Part shown: one piece after another, positions 61,793 through 64,000 of the stretch
Layout of the letters: every line of letters begins with the position of its first letter
Position numbering within the stretch: the first letter of the stretch is position 1
Origin: JAPPHA01 sp964291635
GTDB taxonomy: Bacteria; Pseudomonadota; Alphaproteobacteria; Rhodobacterales; Rhodobacteraceae
Assembly (NCBI GenBank): GCA_964291635.2
Contig: OZ219890.1
Coordinates: 806,001-870,000, forward strand
Reading direction: 5' to 3'
Length of the DNA stretch: 64,000 bases
Program-made: the position numbers and the translations under genes
The notes under the pieces: model-generated
What the model saw: the letters and a program-made list of their open reading frames with translations, nothing else
Told to the model about the DNA's origin: nothing
Database searches by the model: none

Positions 61793-61967
61793 TCCTTGCC
61801 TCCCCGTTTGACCCGGCATGGCGATCGAGCTGGTGAAACCAGCCATGGCCATCCGGCAGAACACCCCGGTGACCCCATCCGCCGGCCGCAGGCTGTGCCG
61901 TTCCGGCGAACAGGGGTGCCACCGGGGCACCGATCAGGCAGACTCCCATGCCGTGCCTCCGATGCCG

Positions 61968-62201
61968 TCACGCTGGCTGCCGTTCCGCGGTGTCCGCCTC
62001 TTCAACCGGTTCAGCCACACCGTCGATGGTTTCGCCCGCCTGGTGGGTCCTGACCCACGCCGTGAGCACTCCGGCGGCAATCAGCGACAGTCCGAAGGCC
62101 ATGCCAAGCATCAACAGCCCGAAGAGGGTGATGACGGGAGCCAGCAGAATCGCTCCCATGGTGCCGAAGATGACCGCGAAGAAGTTCCTGATCGATTTCA
62201 T
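61968..62201 (-). CDS. Small two-helix membrane protein
   Basis: A 77-aa protein. MKSIRNFFAVIFGTMGAILL and LFGLLMLGMAFGLSLIAAGV form two hydrophobic segments (about 5-50), followed by a hydrophilic, acidic tail of 27 residues. AAGGA lies upstream of ATG 62201. I do not recognise a family. It lies in the same direction as, and between, the kinase remnant and the PmtA-like gene. Confidence 0.55.
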   Translation of the reverse strand: MKSIRNFFAVIFGTMGAILLAPVITLFGLLMLGMAFGLSLIAAGVLTAWVRTHQAGETIDGVAEPVEEADTAERQPA

Positions 62202-62301
62202 GACGCATCCTTTCCAGTCCGGATTTCATCGTTCGGAAAGGATATAGGCTTCGGGCCTGTCACCTGCCTGGCGCCGGGTTTACAAGTTTGTAAGCTCGGG
62301 A

Positions 62302-62700
62302 TTATGCCCCGGGAAACACCGCGCGCACGACGAGACCGGGCGTGTCGGAAGCAACATTTTCCGACAGGACCAGTTCGGCGCCATGAAGCTCGGCGATGGT
62401 CTTTGCGAGCGCCAGGCCCAGCCCAGCCCCTTCCGGGCTGCGGCTCTTGTCCAGACGGACCATCGGCCGGGTCACGTTGCCGTATTCTCCGGGTGGGATT
62501 CCCGGACCCGTATCCGCGAGGCCCAGCTCGCGCGCACCGGCAACCAGCGTCAGCACCGTGCCCTCCGGCGTGTGCCGTATGCCATTCTCGATCAGGTTGG
62601 CGAGCATCTGGATCAGCAGCACCCGGTCCCCGTCCACGATGGCCGGACCATGCGCATCGACGTCAAGGCGCCGTCCGCCGTCTTCCACTACCGCCGCACG
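62302..62700 (-). pseudogene. Histidine kinase ATPase-domain remnant
   Basis: About 130 codons of a sensor kinase C-terminus: GRRLDVDAHGPAIVDGDRVL, N-box MLANLIENGIRHTPEG, G1 LADTGPGIPPGEY, G2 GAGLGLALAKTIAELHGAEL, then VVRAVFPGA and stop. The sensor, HAMP and DHp parts are absent. Sequence from 62700 to the IS66-type end at 62796 does not belong to it. This is the second kinase remnant in the window next to a DUF4338-bearing element. Confidence 0.75.
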
Positions 62701-62833
62701 GATGGCCTTAACCCGACAGAGATACCGATCCCGCCATGGGAATTTGCATTGAAACGTCAGTATTTTCACCAATTTGGCGGCTCCCAATTGTCCGGGTAAG
62801 CGTTCGGTAAGGGGGTGATGGCCTTACTGGCTG

Positions 62834-63722
62834 TCATCGATTGAGTGTTCTTTTCCAGTCCTTCCGGAGCGGACAGAGCCAGATGTGCTTTTTCGGTTTT
62901 CCGAATTCCCTCTTTGTGTCGTACTTCCCGCGTCCCTGCGTGGTTCCGACATGGATCCATCCGGACGCCTTGTAGGTGATCCCGGAGAAGCGCGGGGTTT
63001 CGACGAAGGTTTCCATCAGGACCGGTGTCACCCTGTACTGGGTGTACCAGTCCAGCGGCAGCTGGCGGCGCACACGCGAAAGGATGTGGGAGGCCAGGTT
63101 TGGAATCCGGATCCATGGCATGATGAGGTAGCGGGAGTTATCGAGCATGAGGGGGAGGTTTCTCTCGCGGGTCTCCGGCGTCCATCCGATGAAGTCGTCG
63201 CGCGGCGCGACCTTCCAGGCCGCGGCAGAGAAGCCGAGCATGGCCAGCGGGCGCCCGTCGCGGTCATGCACCGCGTAGCGCATCTGTGCACCGACGAGGG
63301 TCTTGTAGCCGAGATAATGATAGCGGGCGATGAATTCATTCCAGAGGCGGCTGGCCCCACGGCCGGCACCGGTGACCTTGACCAGACGGAGCGGACGAGC
63401 GGCCTCCAGTGTGAGCGGCGGTGATGCCGGCGGTTCCGTTTCCGGGCCGAAGCTCGGAGGACGGGGGGGGCAAACGTAGCCGTCGTGGCGGCGGCAGTGT
63501 GATGATCCCGTCCCGGTGCATCTTCAGCATGGTGAGCCGGGCCATCATCGCCTTCAGCCCGCCGTCGGGCTTGACCCAGCCGATGGCGCGGCAGAACGCG
63601 CGCGCCAGCCCGGCACGGGTCTGCTGCGGGGAGGATGCGATCAGCGCCCGCATCAGCGCCATCTCGCCGGTGGTGAAGTCACGCCCGTGATAACGACACT
63701 CGATCGTGTCATCCGTCGTCAT
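62834..63722 (-). pseudogene. DUF4338 (DruA-like) accessory protein of IS66 element, frameshifted
   Basis: Two frames make one protein of about 295 aa. The first part, from ATG 63722, reads MTTDDTIECRYHGRDFTTGE, RAFCRAIGWVKPDGGLKAMM and TLPPPRRLRLPPP. After a run of eight Cs (minus strand, about 63464-63471) the frame is lost; with one C fewer it reads on as RPPSFGPETEPPASPPLTLE. The second part contains LWNEFIARYHYLGYKTLVGA, MLGFSAAAWKVAPRDDFIGW, RYLIMPWIRIPNLASHILSR and the end LCPLRKDWKRTLNR. It matches the N-terminal domain of the transposase at 14824-17076. Slippage at the C-run, true mutation or sequencing error are all possible. It overlaps tnpC by four bases. Confidence 0.8.
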
Positions 63723-64000
63723 CGTGTGGCCTTGAGGTGTCGGCGCCTGTCTTCGTCCATCGACCAGGGCAGCCAGGGTGAGAGGTCGGCCGGAGGCTGG
63801 CCACCGTTACCTGCACAGGCCGAGAGCCAGTCGTCGAGCCACTTGCGGACATCGATCCCGTTCATCCGCAGGGTCTCGAAGATCCCGTACATCATGGCGG
63901 AGTACCGGGCGCCTTCCAGGCTGTCGGAGCCGAAGGACAGCTTCCGTTCGATCACGGGATCCCGGAGGATCCGTTCCATGAGGTTGTTGTCCATGGGCAC
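63719..64000 (-). CDS. IS66-family transposase, C-terminal part (cut by window edge)
   Basis: 93 codons at the C-terminus of TnpC: PMDNNLMERILRDPVIERKL (the DNN..ER catalytic end region), FGSDSLEGARYSAMMYGIFE and LRMNGIDVRKWLDDWL are diagnostic of IS66 transposases. The DDE core lies right of the window. It overlaps the DUF4338 gene (ATGA), so the two are made from one message. Confidence 0.88.
   Translation of the reverse strand: MPMDNNLMERILRDPVIERKLSFGSDSLEGARYSAMMYGIFETLRMNGIDVRKWLDDWLSACAGNGGQPPADLSPWLPWSMDEDRRRHLKATR

Larger units (their letters stand above)
62796..64000. mobile_element. IS66-family element with DUF4338 gene (runs off right edge)
   Basis: The left end starts GTAAGCG at 62796, the typical first bases of IS66-family terminal repeats. 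Inside, on the minus strand, are a DUF4338 gene (frameshifted) and the C-terminal end of the IS66 TnpC transposase, whose 5' part and the other end lie beyond 64000. Confidence 0.75.

Noticed and set aside
1..64000. CRISPR arrays, rRNA operons, complete tRNA genes and riboswitches.
   Set aside because: No regularly spaced direct repeats, rRNA signatures, full cloverleaf or recognisable riboswitch core was found on reading both strands.

Overview
The window looks like an accessory-rich stretch of a GC-rich (about 60%) alphaproteobacterial genome. Pointers are the dense, overlapping high-GC operons, a DctPQM TRAP transporter, sugar-type ABC systems, a LigM-type demethylase, DUF4338-carrying insertion elements and a fragment resembling a repABC-type RepC. 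There are no rRNA genes and no complete tRNA; one 45-base 3' fragment of tRNA-Pro is present.

Layout. 1-1223: 5' part of glpD (minus strand, cut by the window edge). 2546-12063: a tightly coupled five-gene minus-strand array headed by DISARM-like DrmA and DrmB, followed by two UvrD-like SF1 ATPases (one with a NERD nuclease domain) and an orphan 530-aa protein; no methyltransferase and no PLD nuclease are present. This is the best candidate for an undescribed defence system. 12391-13783: a TnpB-only element with long imperfect terminal inverted repeats and a frameshifted tnpB. 14762-17194: an intact IS4/Tn5-like element whose transposase is fused to a DUF4338 (DruA-like) domain; it sits in a histidine kinase remnant and is flanked by an 8-9 bp duplication. 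17489-20918: an extradiol dioxygenase and prfC.

21.4-38.4 kb is a catabolic region: a BNR-repeat protein, an unknown protein and a GMC oxidoreductase stump; an alpha/beta hydrolase and a LigM-like O-demethylase (minus); a long overlapping operon (RidA, HTH/methyltransferase-like protein, ADP-forming acyl-CoA synthetase, aldehyde dehydrogenase, SDR, tautomerase-like protein, enoyl-CoA hydratase, CrtI-like oxidoreductase); then a cysteine hydrolase with a sugar-type ABC importer lacking its ATPase. Three of these units share a spaced motif, CTAGTGGG-N8-GGGCA, just upstream of their starts, which suggests one regulon. The enzyme set would fit CoA-dependent side-chain shortening of a methoxylated hydroxycinnamate (ferulate-like) followed by O-demethylation, but that is inference. 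39.0-43.5 kb: TRAP transporter plus Gfo/Idh/MocA dehydrogenase. 43.7-50.3 kb: a glucose-type ABC importer (minus) divergent from an OmpR-type two-component pair, with phased GTTAC repeats between them.

From 50.3 kb coding density falls. At 52897-52941 a tRNA-Pro(CGG) 3' fragment looks like an attachment site, and the DNA to its right (52.9-64 kb) looks like a decaying mobile region: truncated nrdJ, a Na/Pi cotransporter, Tn3 transposase and resolvase tails, a broken IS66 transposase fused to a RepC-like fragment, XRE regulators, a DUF4189/peptidoglycan-binding pseudogene, a PmtA-like methyltransferase, a histidine kinase remnant and an IS66/DUF4338 element running off the right edge.

Many very long open frames on the opposite strand of real genes (for example opposite 14824-17076 and 39074-40729) are GC-rich shadows and are not listed.
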